NCBI RefSeq assembly: GCF_000374085.1
Contig: NZ_KB893614.1
Span: 59,744 to 123,743, forward strand
Reading direction: 5' to 3'
Source of the DNA: Spirosoma spitsbergense DSM 19989
GTDB taxonomy: Bacteria; Bacteroidota; Bacteroidia; Cytophagales; Spirosomataceae
Length of the DNA: 64,000 bases
Positions 42,412 through 50,722 of this stretch are shown piece after piece. Position numbers and translations under genes: made by a program. The notes beneath the pieces were generated by a model that was not told the DNA's origin, searched no databases, and saw only the letters and a program-made list of their open reading frames with translations. How positions within the stretch are numbered: position 1 is the stretch's first letter; each line of letters begins with the position of its first letter.

Positions 42412-44526
42412 ATGGCTCGCGATTTAGATTTCACGAGGAACATCGGTATCGCTGCCCACATTGATGCGGGCAAGACGACCACAACCGAACGTATCCTCTA
42501 TTACGCCGGCGTAAGTCACAAGATTGGTGAAGTACACGACGGTGCCGCTACCATGGACTGGATGGAGCAGGAGCAGGAACGGGGTATTACCATTACTTCC
42601 GCTGCCACTACTGTTGACTGGACCTACCGCGACAAACAATACCACATCAACATTATCGATACCCCTGGCCACGTTGACTTCACCGTTGAAGTAAACCGGT
42701 CACTGCGTGTGTTGGATGGTCTGGTGTTCCTGTTTAGTGCCGTCGACGGCGTTGAGCCTCAGTCGGAAACGAACTGGCGTTTGGCCAACAACTACAACGT
42801 AGCTCGTTTGGGCTTCGTCAATAAGATGGACCGCTCCGGTGCCGACTTCCTAAACGTGTGTAAGCAGGTGAAGGAAATGCTTGGCAGTTATGCCGTTCCG
42901 CTTCAGCTGCCCATCGGCGAAGAAGAAAACTTCAAAGGCGTAGTTGATCTCGTTAACTTCCGCGGTATTCAGTGGAGTGAAGACGATAAGGGTATGACGT
43001 TCAAAGAGGTGCCCATTCCGGCCGATATGCTGGAGGAAGCGACCGAATGGCGGGAGAAACTCCTCGAAGCCGTTGCCGAATTTGACGATTCGCTGATGGA
43101 AAAATACTTTGAGGATCCTGAGTCTATTTCGGAAGATGAAATTCTGGCGGCCCTGCGTAAAGCAACAATCGCCATGAAAATCGTACCGATGCTTTGTGGC
43201 TCTTCCTTCAAGAACAAGGGTGTTCAAACCATGCTCGATTACGTGATGGCCCTGTTGCCATCGCCAATGGACAAGGAGAGCATCAAAGGAACCAACCCAA
43301 ACACGGGCGAAGAAATTTTGCGCAAGCCTTCATCGAAAGAGCCTTTCGCAGGTCTGGCGTTTAAAATCGCTACCGATCCTTACGTAGGCCGTTTGTGTTT
43401 TGTTCGTTCGTACTCGGGTGTACTGGAGTCAGGTTCCTATGTACTGAATAACCGTTCGGGCAACAAGGAGCGTATCTCGCGTATTTTCCAGATGCACGCT
43501 AACAAGCAGAATCAGATTGACCGGCTGGAAGCGGGTGATATTGGTGCTGTCGTTGGTTTCAAAGACATCAAAACGGGCGATACCCTGTCGGATGAAAAGC
43601 ACCCAATCGTACTGGAGTCGATGGTATTCCCGGAGCCGGTTATTGGTTACGCTATCGAGCCGAAGAAAACGGCCGATCAGGACAACTTCTCGAAAGCAAT
43701 TGGTAAACTGATTGAAGAAGATCCAACCCTCAAAGTTGAGTCGAACGAAGAAACTGGCCAAACCATCATCCGGGGTATGGGTGAGCTTCACCTCGAAATC
43801 ATCATTGACCGGATGCGTCGTGAGTTCAAGGTAGAAGTAAACCAGGGTGCTCCTCAGGTAGCGTATAAAGAAAAGCTGACCAAGAATGTCGAACACCGCG
43901 AGGTATACAAGAAACAAACGGGTGGTCGCGGTAAGTTTGCCGACATCGTGTTTGAACTTGGACCACGGGGTGAAGATGAAACGGGTGTTATTCAGCCGGG
44001 TCTTGAGTTTGTGAATGGTATTGTTGGTGGTGTGATTCCCCGCGAATTTATCCCTGCCGTTCAGAAAGGATTCGATGAATCGCTGAAAAACGGACCACTT
44101 GCTGGCTTCCCGCTCGAAAGCATGAAAGTTCGGTTGGTCCACGGTTCGTACCACGATGTTGACTCCGATTCGCTATCCTTCGAGATGGCCGCTCGTCTGG
44201 GCTTCCGTGAGGCCGCCCGTCAGGCGGGTCCAAAACTGCTGGAACCAATCATGGCCGTTGAAGTATTAACACCAGAAGAATATACAGGTCCTATCACCGG
44301 TGACCTTAACCGTCGCCGGGGCGTAATGAAAGGCATGGATACGAAAGCCGGTTCGCAGGTAATCAAAGCAGACGTTCCCCTGTCGGAACTGTTTGGTTAC
44401 GTAACTGATCTGCGTACGATGTCGTCGGGCCGGGCTACGGCCAACCTGACCTTCGCACACTACGAAGTAGTACCACAAAGCATTGCCGATACGGTTGTTG
44501 CCAAAGAAAAGGGCGGTAGCAAATAA
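42412..44526 (+). CDS. fusA: Translation elongation factor G
   Basis: 704 residues, normal for EF-G. GTPase motifs: G1 AAHIDAGKTTTTERIL, G2 region RGITITSAATTV, G3 DTPGHVDFTVEV and G4 NKMD. Domains II to V follow, with domain IV loop GGRGKFADIVFELGPRG and RREFKVEVNQGAPQVAY, and domain V end GYVTDLRTMSSGRATANLTF. It drives ribosome translocation. It is the only str-operon gene here: upstream is a minus-strand ABC transporter, and downstream a terminator and a toxin-antitoxin pair. Confidence 0.98.
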   Translation: MARDLDFTRNIGIAAHIDAGKTTTTERILYYAGVSHKIGEVHDGAATMDWMEQEQERGITITSAATTVDWTYRDKQYHINIIDTPGHVDFTVEVNRSLRVLDGLVFLFSAVDGVEPQSETNWRLANNYNVARLGFVNKMDRSGADFLNVCKQVKEMLGSYAVPLQLPIGEEENFKGVVDLVNFRGIQWSEDDKGMTFKEVPIPADMLEEATEWREKLLEAVAEFDDSLMEKYFEDPESISEDEILAALRKATIAMKIVPMLCGSSFKNKGVQTMLDYVMALLPSPMDKESIKGTNPNTGEEILRKPSSKEPFAGLAFKIATDPYVGRLCFVRSYSGVLESGSYVLNNRSGNKERISRIFQMHANKQNQIDRLEAGDIGAVVGFKDIKTGDTLSDEKHPIVLESMVFPEPVIGYAIEPKKTADQDNFSKAIGKLIEEDPTLKVESNEETGQTIIRGMGELHLEIIIDRMRREFKVEVNQGAPQVAYKEKLTKNVEHREVYKKQTGGRGKFADIVFELGPRGEDETGVIQPGLEFVNGIVGGVIPREFIPAVQKGFDESLKNGPLAGFPLESMKVRLVHGSYHDVDSDSLSFEMAARLGFREAARQAGPKLLEPIMAVEVLTPEEYTGPITGDLNRRRGVMKGMDTKAGSQVIKADVPLSELFGYVTDLRTMSSGRATANLTFAHYEVVPQSIADTVVAKEKGGSK

Positions 44527-44549
44527 GGTCAATGACTGTTAGTATAAAA

Positions 44550-44590
44550 CAGAGGAGCCGTTCGGGAAACTGAACGGCTTTGTCTGTTTT
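44550..44590 (+). terminator. Terminator after fusA
   Basis: GCCGTTC (44557-44563) and GAACGGC (44572-44578) form a 7-bp stem with an 8-nt loop, followed by a T-rich stretch. An outer CAGAG/GTCTG pairing extends the stem. It lies 30 bp after the fusA stop. Confidence 0.65.
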
Positions 44591-44642
44591 GTAAACCTTG
44601 AACTTTCGCGAATCAATGCGTAGTTTAGACCAAAAAACACGG

Positions 44643-44906
44643 ATGATGAATGTTCAGTATATTTCCAATCAAAAGGGTGAGCGTACGGCGGTTGTCGTTC
44701 CGATCAATGAATGGAACAAAATCAAAGAACGACTCGATTTGCCCGACGACGGTGAAGATAGAGATGAAGACGGCCTACCATTGACCAAAGCCGCCTTACT
44801 GGCCGACGTGAAGGAAGCATTAGAAGAGGTAAAGTTATACAAGCAGGGTAAGATAAAGATGCAGTCAGCCCGAGATTTCCTTAAGGAATTGGAATCAGAG
44901 AAATGA
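44643..44906 (+). CDS. Antitoxin of a RelE-type pair (Phd/YefM-like N-terminus)
   Basis: About 87 residues from the ATG at 44643. The N-terminus (MMNVQYISNQKGERTAVVVP, then INEWNKIKERLD) resembles a Phd/YefM-type DNA-binding fold. The acidic linker DDGEDRDEDGLP precedes the toxin-binding tail (LADVKEALEEVKLYKQGKIK, then MQSARDFLKELESE). Other starts at 44598, 44616 and 44646 are possible. It overlaps the toxin by 4 bp. Its tail matches the antitoxin of the decayed locus at 11643-11863. Confidence 0.85.
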   Translation: MMNVQYISNQKGERTAVVVPINEWNKIKERLDLPDDGEDRDEDGLPLTKAALLADVKEALEEVKLYKQGKIKMQSARDFLKELESEK

Positions 44907-45232
44907 ACTATGACGTAATTCTTTCCGATGGATTCAAACGAAAGTTCAAATCACTTTCTAAAAAGTACAGGTCGTTGAACGGCGAACTTGCAGAGTTGAT
45001 TTCTTCGCTTGAAGAAAACCCAAATCAGGGGACATCGCTTGGTCAACGTTGTTATAAAATCCGGCTTTCTATCCGAAGTAAAAGCACTGGAAAGAGTGGT
45101 GGGGCAAGGATTATAACTTATGTGGTCACAGAAGATGAACAGGTTATCCTGCTGACTATCTACGATAAAAAAGACAAAGCAAACCTTGAACCCGGCGAGT
45201 TAGATCAATTACTTAACGACTCAGCGGAGTGA
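44903..45232 (+). CDS. RelE/ParE-like toxin
   Basis: 109 residues, the usual size for RelE/ParE toxins. Core strands and helices are MNYDVILSDGFKRKFKSLSK, YRSLNGELAELISSLEENPN, RCYKIRLSIRSK, GGARIITYVVTEDEQVILLT and IYDKKDKANLEPGELDQLL. RelE relatives cut mRNA at the ribosome, whereas ParE relatives inhibit gyrase; which one applies is not clear. It overlaps its antitoxin (ATGA, 44903-44906). Its paralogue at 11307-11653 is frameshifted. Confidence 0.87.
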   Translation: MNYDVILSDGFKRKFKSLSKKYRSLNGELAELISSLEENPNQGTSLGQRCYKIRLSIRSKSTGKSGGARIITYVVTEDEQVILLTIYDKKDKANLEPGELDQLLNDSAE

Positions 45233-46035
45233 TGAGACAAACTCCTTAATACGCCGAACGTAGCCATCAGCAAATTCTTTCTCTTTCCAAACAGTAATAG
45301 CCTCCAGGTGTTGCCCATCATACAAAAGAAGTTTGCGGTTGGAACGCATGTCAGCAATAGCATGCACATTAGATGGGGGCGTGATATCATCTTTTGTGCC
45401 CGTCATCAATAGCATCGGGCAGGTAATTTTGCGGGTTACTTCTACGTACCTATCAGCATCCGCTGGCAGTACGATTTTGAAAGAAGAGTCTTTCTTCTTC
45501 CAGATGTCAATAATTCGAAATGGGTCTCTGACGTACCCTTCACCAACAATGAAGTCAACTGGCTTCTGCTGAACGGCTAACGTAGTCAGGATGGTACCGG
45601 CCGACGAGCTTACAATACCCAATTTGTTTGTAGGGAATTGCTTGCGGGCGGCATCAATAGCCGTTTCCATATCGGTGACGTATTCATTGTAGTACAGGCA
45701 AGCCGGGTCTTTCGGGAAGTCGGAACTATGACCAAATCCCCGATAATCGAACAGTACCACATCGAAACCCGCCTTCAGAAACGCGTTGGTGTAATAGAGC
45801 AGATTAGCCATGTTTCCCGTTGTTGCATAAGTAATAATCAGCGTGGTTCGGAGCGGTTTTACCACCTTAGTAGGCATCATCCAGGATAGCAGGCGTGCCC
45901 CATCGGGGTGACTAATTCTTTCTGAACATAGGTAAGCCCCAATGAATCGGGCGTTATCCAGTAATCCCGGTCTGGGGGGAACGCATTCGCTACCTGAGCG
46001 ACCAAAAGAAAGCTAAACAGTACATACGTTTTCAT
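45221..46035 (-). pseudogene. Alpha/beta hydrolase with signal peptide, broken by a single frameshift
   Basis: The ATG at 46035 starts a signal peptide (MKTYVLFSFLLVAQVANAFP) and continues through DYWITPDSLGLTYVQKELVT. It then shifts frame at a C4 run (G4 on the plus strand, 45905-45908) and stops soon after. Adding one C gives VTPDGARLLSWMMPTKVVKP in frame with the open frame 45880-45221. That frame is a complete serine hydrolase core: FDYRGFGHSSDFP, the nucleophile Ser in GIVSSSAGTIL, Asp in MTGTKDDITPP and a final His in YDGQHLEAI. The gene therefore looks newly broken, or there is an assembly error. Confidence 0.8.
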
Positions 46036-46143
46036 AGTGATTCGTTTTGTTGACAAAAATCGTCCTCAACATCCTGAACGTGGCGTTAAACATTCTTAAA
46101 AAGAAAGAGTGGCAAGACTGTTTTCTTCCAGCAAATTTTCCCG

Positions 46144-46151
46144 TACCTTTG
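46144..46151 (+). promoter_or_regulatory. -7 box of rpsJ
   Basis: TACCTTTG is an exact TAnnTTTG box of the same form as the rpsU promoter. A TGTTTTC run about 18 nt upstream may act as the -33 region. Transcription would start about 46158, giving a leader of about 67 nt before the ATG at 46225. Confidence 0.65.
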
Positions 46152-46224
46152 CACCCGCATTCAAGGCCCCGACGGAGTAAATGGTTCTTTCGACGGATAC
46201 CTTCACTTAATGAACCAGAACACA

Positions 46225-46530
46225 ATGAGTCAGAAAATTCGCATTAAGCTGAAATCATTCGACCACATGCTGGTCGACAAATCAGCGGAGAAAATTGTAA
46301 AGGCGGTTAAATCGACCGGCGCCATTGTTAGTGGCCCTATCCCCCTGCCAACTAAAAAAGAAATCTATACCGTACTGCGGTCGCCCCACGTCAACAAGAA
46401 AGCGCGGGAACAATTCCAGCTTTGTACCTACAAGCGGCTGGTCGACATTTATAGCAGCAGTGCCAAAACGGTTGATGCCCTGATGAAACTCGAATTGCCG
46501 AGTGGTGTCGATGTAGAAATCAAAGTCTAA
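46225..46530 (+). CDS. rpsJ: 30S ribosomal protein S10
   Basis: 101 residues from the ATG at 46225, with an alternative ATG 5 codons upstream (46210). Full uS10 match: MSQKIRIKLKSFDHMLVDKS, AEKIVKAVKSTGAIVSGPIP, LPTKKEIYTVLRSPHVNKKA, REQFQLCTYKRLVDIYSSSA and the tail ALMKLELPSGVDVEIKV. It has its own promoter and terminator. rplC and the rest of the S10 operon do not follow; mutL is next. Confidence 0.97.
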   Translation: MSQKIRIKLKSFDHMLVDKSAEKIVKAVKSTGAIVSGPIPLPTKKEIYTVLRSPHVNKKAREQFQLCTYKRLVDIYSSSAKTVDALMKLELPSGVDVEIKV

Positions 46531-46553
46531 CGGCTTTTTTCGGAACTTTTAGT

Positions 46554-46600
46554 ACTGCCAGTTCGAGACATTTTCTGTTTCGGGCTGGCAGTTGCTTTTT
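46554..46600 (+). terminator. Terminator after rpsJ
   Basis: ACTGCCAG (46554-46561) and CTGGCAGT (46585-46592) pair over 8 bp, with an inner partial pairing, and TGCTTTTT follows. It ends the monocistronic rpsJ message. Confidence 0.8.
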
Positions 46601-46750
46601 GATTTCATGCCTAAGTCAGTCAGGGAATAGAATATTGGTATAGAAAGAGTACTCTTGTCTGACCAAACTACTTTTGTTGAATTATCTATAGCTATTATGG
46701 GTTCTTTTTTTGTATTGTTAAGGTACAGTTAGTCATCGCATACCAGGTAT

Positions 46751-48760
46751 ATGTTAAATGTAATTCAGCTACTACCCGATTCGATTGCCAACCAGATTGC
46801 GGCTGGTGAGGTGGTTCAACGGCCTGCTTCGGTGGTAAAAGAGTTACTGGAGAATTCGGTGGATGCCAAAGCCAAATCGGTACAGGTCATCATCCGGGAG
46901 GCAGGCCGTAATCTGATCCAGATTGTGGATGATGGTTCCGGCATGACCGAAACGGATGCGCGTATGAGTTTTGAGCGCCATGCGACATCCAAAATCCGCT
47001 CGTCTGATGATTTGTTTCGCATCCGAACCATGGGTTTTCGGGGCGAAGCCCTGGCTTCCATTGCGGCCGTTGCCCAGATTGAGATGCGGACGCGCCGGGC
47101 CGAAGAGGAACTGGGCACCCTGATTCGAATTGAAGGCTCCGACATTAAAGCCCAGGAATCTATATCCTGTTTGCCCGGTACGAACCTGCTCATCAAGAAT
47201 CTATTCTTCAATGTACCCGCCCGGCGCAACTTCCTCAAATCGAACTCGGTGGAGATGCGGCACATCATCGACGAGTTTCAGCGGGTGGCCCTCGCCAATC
47301 CAGAAGTTGCTTTTACGCTGTTCCACAACGACCAGGAAATTTATAACCTGCCCGCCGGAAAACTCAGTCGACGGATAGTGGATATGTTTGGCAAAAGCTA
47401 CCGCGAACAGTTGAACTTCTGCGAAGAGCAAACGCCTTACGTTACTGTACATGGCTACATTGGCAAACCGGAATCGGCCAGGAAAGCCAGGAATGAGCAG
47501 TTCTTCTTCGTTAACAACCGATATATAAAGCATAACTACCTGCACCACGCCGTTGTGGGAGCGTATGAAGGCACCCTCCCCGATGGCAGTCAGCCTTTCT
47601 ACGTTCTTTTTATTGATATCGACCCATCGCACATTGACATCAATATTCACCCTACCAAAACGGAGATAAAGTTTGATGACGAGCGGTCTGTATATGCCAT
47701 TATGATGGCGGCTGTCCGTAAAGCCGTTGGCGTGTACAACCTGGCTCCGTCGCTTGATTTTGAGTTGGATGTTAACTTTCTGACCGGTGCCCGACCCGAT
47801 GCCACTCAACCTTCAGTGGGTGTTAAAGGTACGTCTGCAAACAATACAGAAAGCCATTTGCCCCGCCCCGTTACGCCTTCCTGGTCATCGGCTGCGGGTA
47901 CTCCGGCAAAGGAGCAAAACCCATCCCGTACTGATTCGCTGGATAAAGCGGCTGGCAGTAGTTTCGATATACCCAAAAGACCATCGGTCAATAACTGGCA
48001 AACGCTCTACGAGGGCGTTGCCAGCAATGATGCGCCCGTTCGGCCAACCGGTAGTACCGACGAGGGTGGCGACTGGCTGGGGGCTTCTAAACCAGCATCG
48101 TCGGGTTCCGACAACGAATCGATTACGCTGGGTAGCCGGGCCAATCAGTTACAGATGGGTCTGGAATCAGCCGGAGGAGATACACCAGCACTGATGGAGG
48201 ATGAGCACATTATTCAGGTGCAGAATCGGTATCTGTTGGCCCCGGTTAAATCCGGTGTGATGCTCATTGATCAGCGTCGTGCTTACGAACGTATTTTATA
48301 TGACCAGTTTCATGCGGCACTAACCAAGCAGAACGGAGCCTCGCAGCAGTTACTATTTCCAAAAACAGTAACACTGATGCCCGTTGATTTCCAGTTGGCA
48401 CTTGATTTGCGCGAAGATCTGATTCATCTCGGTTTCGAATTTGATGAGCTTGGCGCAAACACCTTTGTTATTCGGGGAGTTCCTACATTAACCATGGGGG
48501 AAAACGAAGAAGACCTGTTTGCCAATCTGCTGGCTCAATTACGGGCCGACACGGGTCGGTTAAAATTAGACAAGATCGAATCGATGGCCCGGTCCCTATC
48601 GCGCCGATCAGCGTTGCATCATGTAACCCGCCTGAGTGCAACTGAGTGCCGATCTCTGGTCAATCAATTATTCATATCGGCAAACCCAAGCTATACGCCG
48701 ATGGGTGAACCGGTAATGGTTATGCTGACGCTGGATAAAATTGCGGGACTTTTACGCTGA
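46751..48760 (+). CDS. mutL: DNA mismatch repair protein MutL
   Basis: 669 residues. The N-terminal GHKL ATPase is intact: ELLENSVDAKA, DDGSGM, RHATSKI, GFRGEALASIAAV and DIHIDINIHPTKTEIKF-like HPTK. A disordered linker (residues about 350-470) leads to the C-terminal dimerisation domain. The endonuclease motifs are degenerate: DQHA(x)2E(x)4E reads DQRRAYERILYD (from Asp507), the ACKxAI Cys is replaced (SLSRRSAL), and CPHGRP reads TPMGEP (Thr649). So ATPase function is expected, nuclease function is doubtful. Confidence 0.93.
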   Translation: MLNVIQLLPDSIANQIAAGEVVQRPASVVKELLENSVDAKAKSVQVIIREAGRNLIQIVDDGSGMTETDARMSFERHATSKIRSSDDLFRIRTMGFRGEALASIAAVAQIEMRTRRAEEELGTLIRIEGSDIKAQESISCLPGTNLLIKNLFFNVPARRNFLKSNSVEMRHIIDEFQRVALANPEVAFTLFHNDQEIYNLPAGKLSRRIVDMFGKSYREQLNFCEEQTPYVTVHGYIGKPESARKARNEQFFFVNNRYIKHNYLHHAVVGAYEGTLPDGSQPFYVLFIDIDPSHIDINIHPTKTEIKFDDERSVYAIMMAAVRKAVGVYNLAPSLDFELDVNFLTGARPDATQPSVGVKGTSANNTESHLPRPVTPSWSSAAGTPAKEQNPSRTDSLDKAAGSSFDIPKRPSVNNWQTLYEGVASNDAPVRPTGSTDEGGDWLGASKPASSGSDNESITLGSRANQLQMGLESAGGDTPALMEDEHIIQVQNRYLLAPVKSGVMLIDQRRAYERILYDQFHAALTKQNGASQQLLFPKTVTLMPVDFQLALDLREDLIHLGFEFDELGANTFVIRGVPTLTMGENEEDLFANLLAQLRADTGRLKLDKIESMARSLSRRSALHHVTRLSATECRSLVNQLFISANPSYTPMGEPVMVMLTLDKIAGLLR

Positions 48761-48796
48761 TAATTAAGTAATCAGCAGAAATTAGGCTATATTAAC

Positions 48797-49576
48797 ATGT
48801 TTAATCTTACACCGGTAGTTCGCGTATTATTGATAATAAACGTCCTGGTTTTTTTTGTTACGAACGAGTCAATTATTGATCAGTTTGGGCTCCATTCGTT
48901 TCTATCTGATAAATTTAACCCGATTCAGCTCCTGACGCACATGTTTCTGCACGGTGGTTTCGGGCACATTTTTAGTAATATGATTGGCCTGATCGTGTTC
49001 GGACCAATGCTTGAGACATTCTGGGGTCCAAAACGATTTACGTTCTTTTACTTTTTTTGTGGTTTAGGTGCTGCATTATTGTTCTCAGGGATAAACTATT
49101 TTGAGATGCACGACGTATATGAAACCATTCAGGCGTATCGGGCAAATCCAGGGTTTGAGCCTTTTTCGGGCTTTATCGATCAGCACGCGAGCGCCTATTA
49201 TGATCGGTTATTGCCGTTCATTGAGCAGTTTAAGCAGTTCCCGAATGATAGCAAAAACATTCAGGACAGTATAGCCATTGCCAATCGTATTTTCACGAAC
49301 CAGGTTGATGAGCCAATGGTAGGAGCTTCTGGCGCAATTTTTGGAGTAATTATGGGTTTTGGTTTGTTGTTTCCGAACACTCAGTTATTTTTATTGTTTC
49401 CACCTATACCGGTTAAAGCAAAGTATCTCGTTCTATTTTACGGAGCCTTTGAACTTTATTCGGGAGTTTATCGGGCGCAGGCCGACAACGTTGCCCATTT
49501 CGCCCACATAGGCGGCATGTTGTTTGCATTTATTCTGGTGAAATACTGGGGTTCCCAACGAAAAACGTTTTATTAG
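48797..49576 (+). CDS. Rhomboid-family intramembrane serine protease with loop insertion
   Basis: 259 residues. The core helices carry the catalytic Ser178 in VGASGAIFGVIMGF and His237 in VAHFAHIGGML, plus the WGPKR/HxxxN-like segment GHIFSNMIGL. A hydrophilic insert of about 70 residues (102-172, with EMHDVYETIQAYRANPGF and YDRLLPFIEQFKQFPNDS) lies between two core helices and is not usual for the family. It cleaves membrane-spanning substrates. The tandem rhomboid gene follows with overlapping ends. Confidence 0.9.
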   Translation: MFNLTPVVRVLLIINVLVFFVTNESIIDQFGLHSFLSDKFNPIQLLTHMFLHGGFGHIFSNMIGLIVFGPMLETFWGPKRFTFFYFFCGLGAALLFSGINYFEMHDVYETIQAYRANPGFEPFSGFIDQHASAYYDRLLPFIEQFKQFPNDSKNIQDSIAIANRIFTNQVDEPMVGASGAIFGVIMGFGLLFPNTQLFLLFPPIPVKAKYLVLFYGAFELYSGVYRAQADNVAHFAHIGGMLFAFILVKYWGSQRKTFY

Positions 49577-49578
49577 TG

Positions 49579-50502
49579 ATGAGCGGGTTGTTTGAGGATT
49601 TTCGGAGCGAATTCAATAAGCCCAACAATACGTTGGTGCAATTGATATTAGTGAATACGGTCATATTTCTGGTGCTGTTGCTGGCCAAAGTTGGTCTGAC
49701 AATGGCGCAGAACATGGACGTTTATTACTTCATTCGGGGGCAGATGATGTTACCCGGTAGCCTGGGTGACTTTCTGCGCAAACCCTGGACACTGTTTACC
49801 TATTTCTTCACGCACGATGAGATTTTCCATGTTCTCTACAACATGCTCTTTCTGTACTGGTTTGGGCGGCTGATTGATGAATACCTGGGCAACCGTCGAT
49901 TAATTGGTCTTTATATAATGGGTGGACTGGCTGGCGGCATTGTTTACCTGGCCATGTATAACCTGGTGCCTTATTTCCAGAATCAATCCGACACCGCCCG
50001 TATGCTGGGTGCTTCTGCGGCTGCATTTTCGGTGGCTGTTGGTGCGGCAACGCTACTTCCCAATTATACTTTTCACCTGCTCTTTTTCGGAGCAGTACGA
50101 ATCAAATACATTGTTTTCTTCTTCATTATCCTTTCTATCGCTCAGTCAGCCGGGAGTAATGCCGGTGGTAATTTAGCCCACCTGGGTGGAGCACTTATGG
50201 GGTTCTGCTATGTTAAACTTCTGCAAAACGGAACAGACTTAGGTCGGCCTATTTATTGGATAGCGGACGGGTGGAGCAATCTACTAAAGCCCAAACCACC
50301 CGTAAAAGTATCGTATCGGCAACGGAGCAGCGCCAGTACGCAGGCAGGATCCTATCTGGCATCTACGGGTACCTCAGCGACCGTTTCAACACCTGACCAG
50401 GACGAAGTAGACATGATTCTGGATAAAATATCAAGGTCCGGTTATGAAAGTCTGACCCGCGAAGAAAAACAGAAACTCTTTCGGGCCAGTCAGCGTAATT
50501 GA
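49579..50502 (+). CDS. Rhomboid-family protein, second tandem copy
   Basis: 307 residues from the ATG at 49579 (GTG at 49576 overlaps the previous stop). The catalytic Ser146 is in LGASAAAFSVAVGA and His201 in NLAHLGGALMGF. The residue after Ser is Ala (GASA) where GASG is usual, which occurs in some active members. A C-terminal cytoplasmic tail of about 80 residues ends in a helix with ISRSGYESLTREEKQKLFRA, a motif seen in Bacteroidota rhomboids. It shares the mRNA with the first rhomboid. Confidence 0.9.
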   Translation: MSGLFEDFRSEFNKPNNTLVQLILVNTVIFLVLLLAKVGLTMAQNMDVYYFIRGQMMLPGSLGDFLRKPWTLFTYFFTHDEIFHVLYNMLFLYWFGRLIDEYLGNRRLIGLYIMGGLAGGIVYLAMYNLVPYFQNQSDTARMLGASAAAFSVAVGAATLLPNYTFHLLFFGAVRIKYIVFFFIILSIAQSAGSNAGGNLAHLGGALMGFCYVKLLQNGTDLGRPIYWIADGWSNLLKPKPPVKVSYRQRSSASTQAGSYLASTGTSATVSTPDQDEVDMILDKISRSGYESLTREEKQKLFRASQRN

Positions 50503-50552
50503 CCAGGTATGAAAAAAGGTACATTTTAATCCATAGAACAGGCATTCTTTCT

Positions 50553-50608
50553 AAAATCTAAGCCGCTCGTGTTCACGTAGATATACTGACGCGAGCGGCT
50601 TAGATTTT
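50553..50608 (+). terminator. Rho-independent terminator after the rhomboid pair
   Basis: A perfect 17-bp stem (arms 50553-50569 and 50592-50608, core AAGCCGCTCG/CGAGCGGCTT) with a 22-nt loop, followed by T-rich sequence. It ends the rhomboid operon, about 110 bp ahead of dxs. Confidence 0.88.
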
Positions 50609-50722
50609 TTATAATTAAAGAATTATGTAGTAGCTTCGCTTTTTGTATACAACAGCGTTAACGTCTGTAGAACATTGTAATTAATACGTGTGTTATAAGG
50701 CAGACGTCTATTTACTATCATC

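Noticed and set aside
43429..44154. A 241-codon minus-strand frame inside fusA
   Set aside because: It lies wholly antisense to the highly conserved EF-G coding sequence and resembles no protein family. It is a shadow of biased codons.
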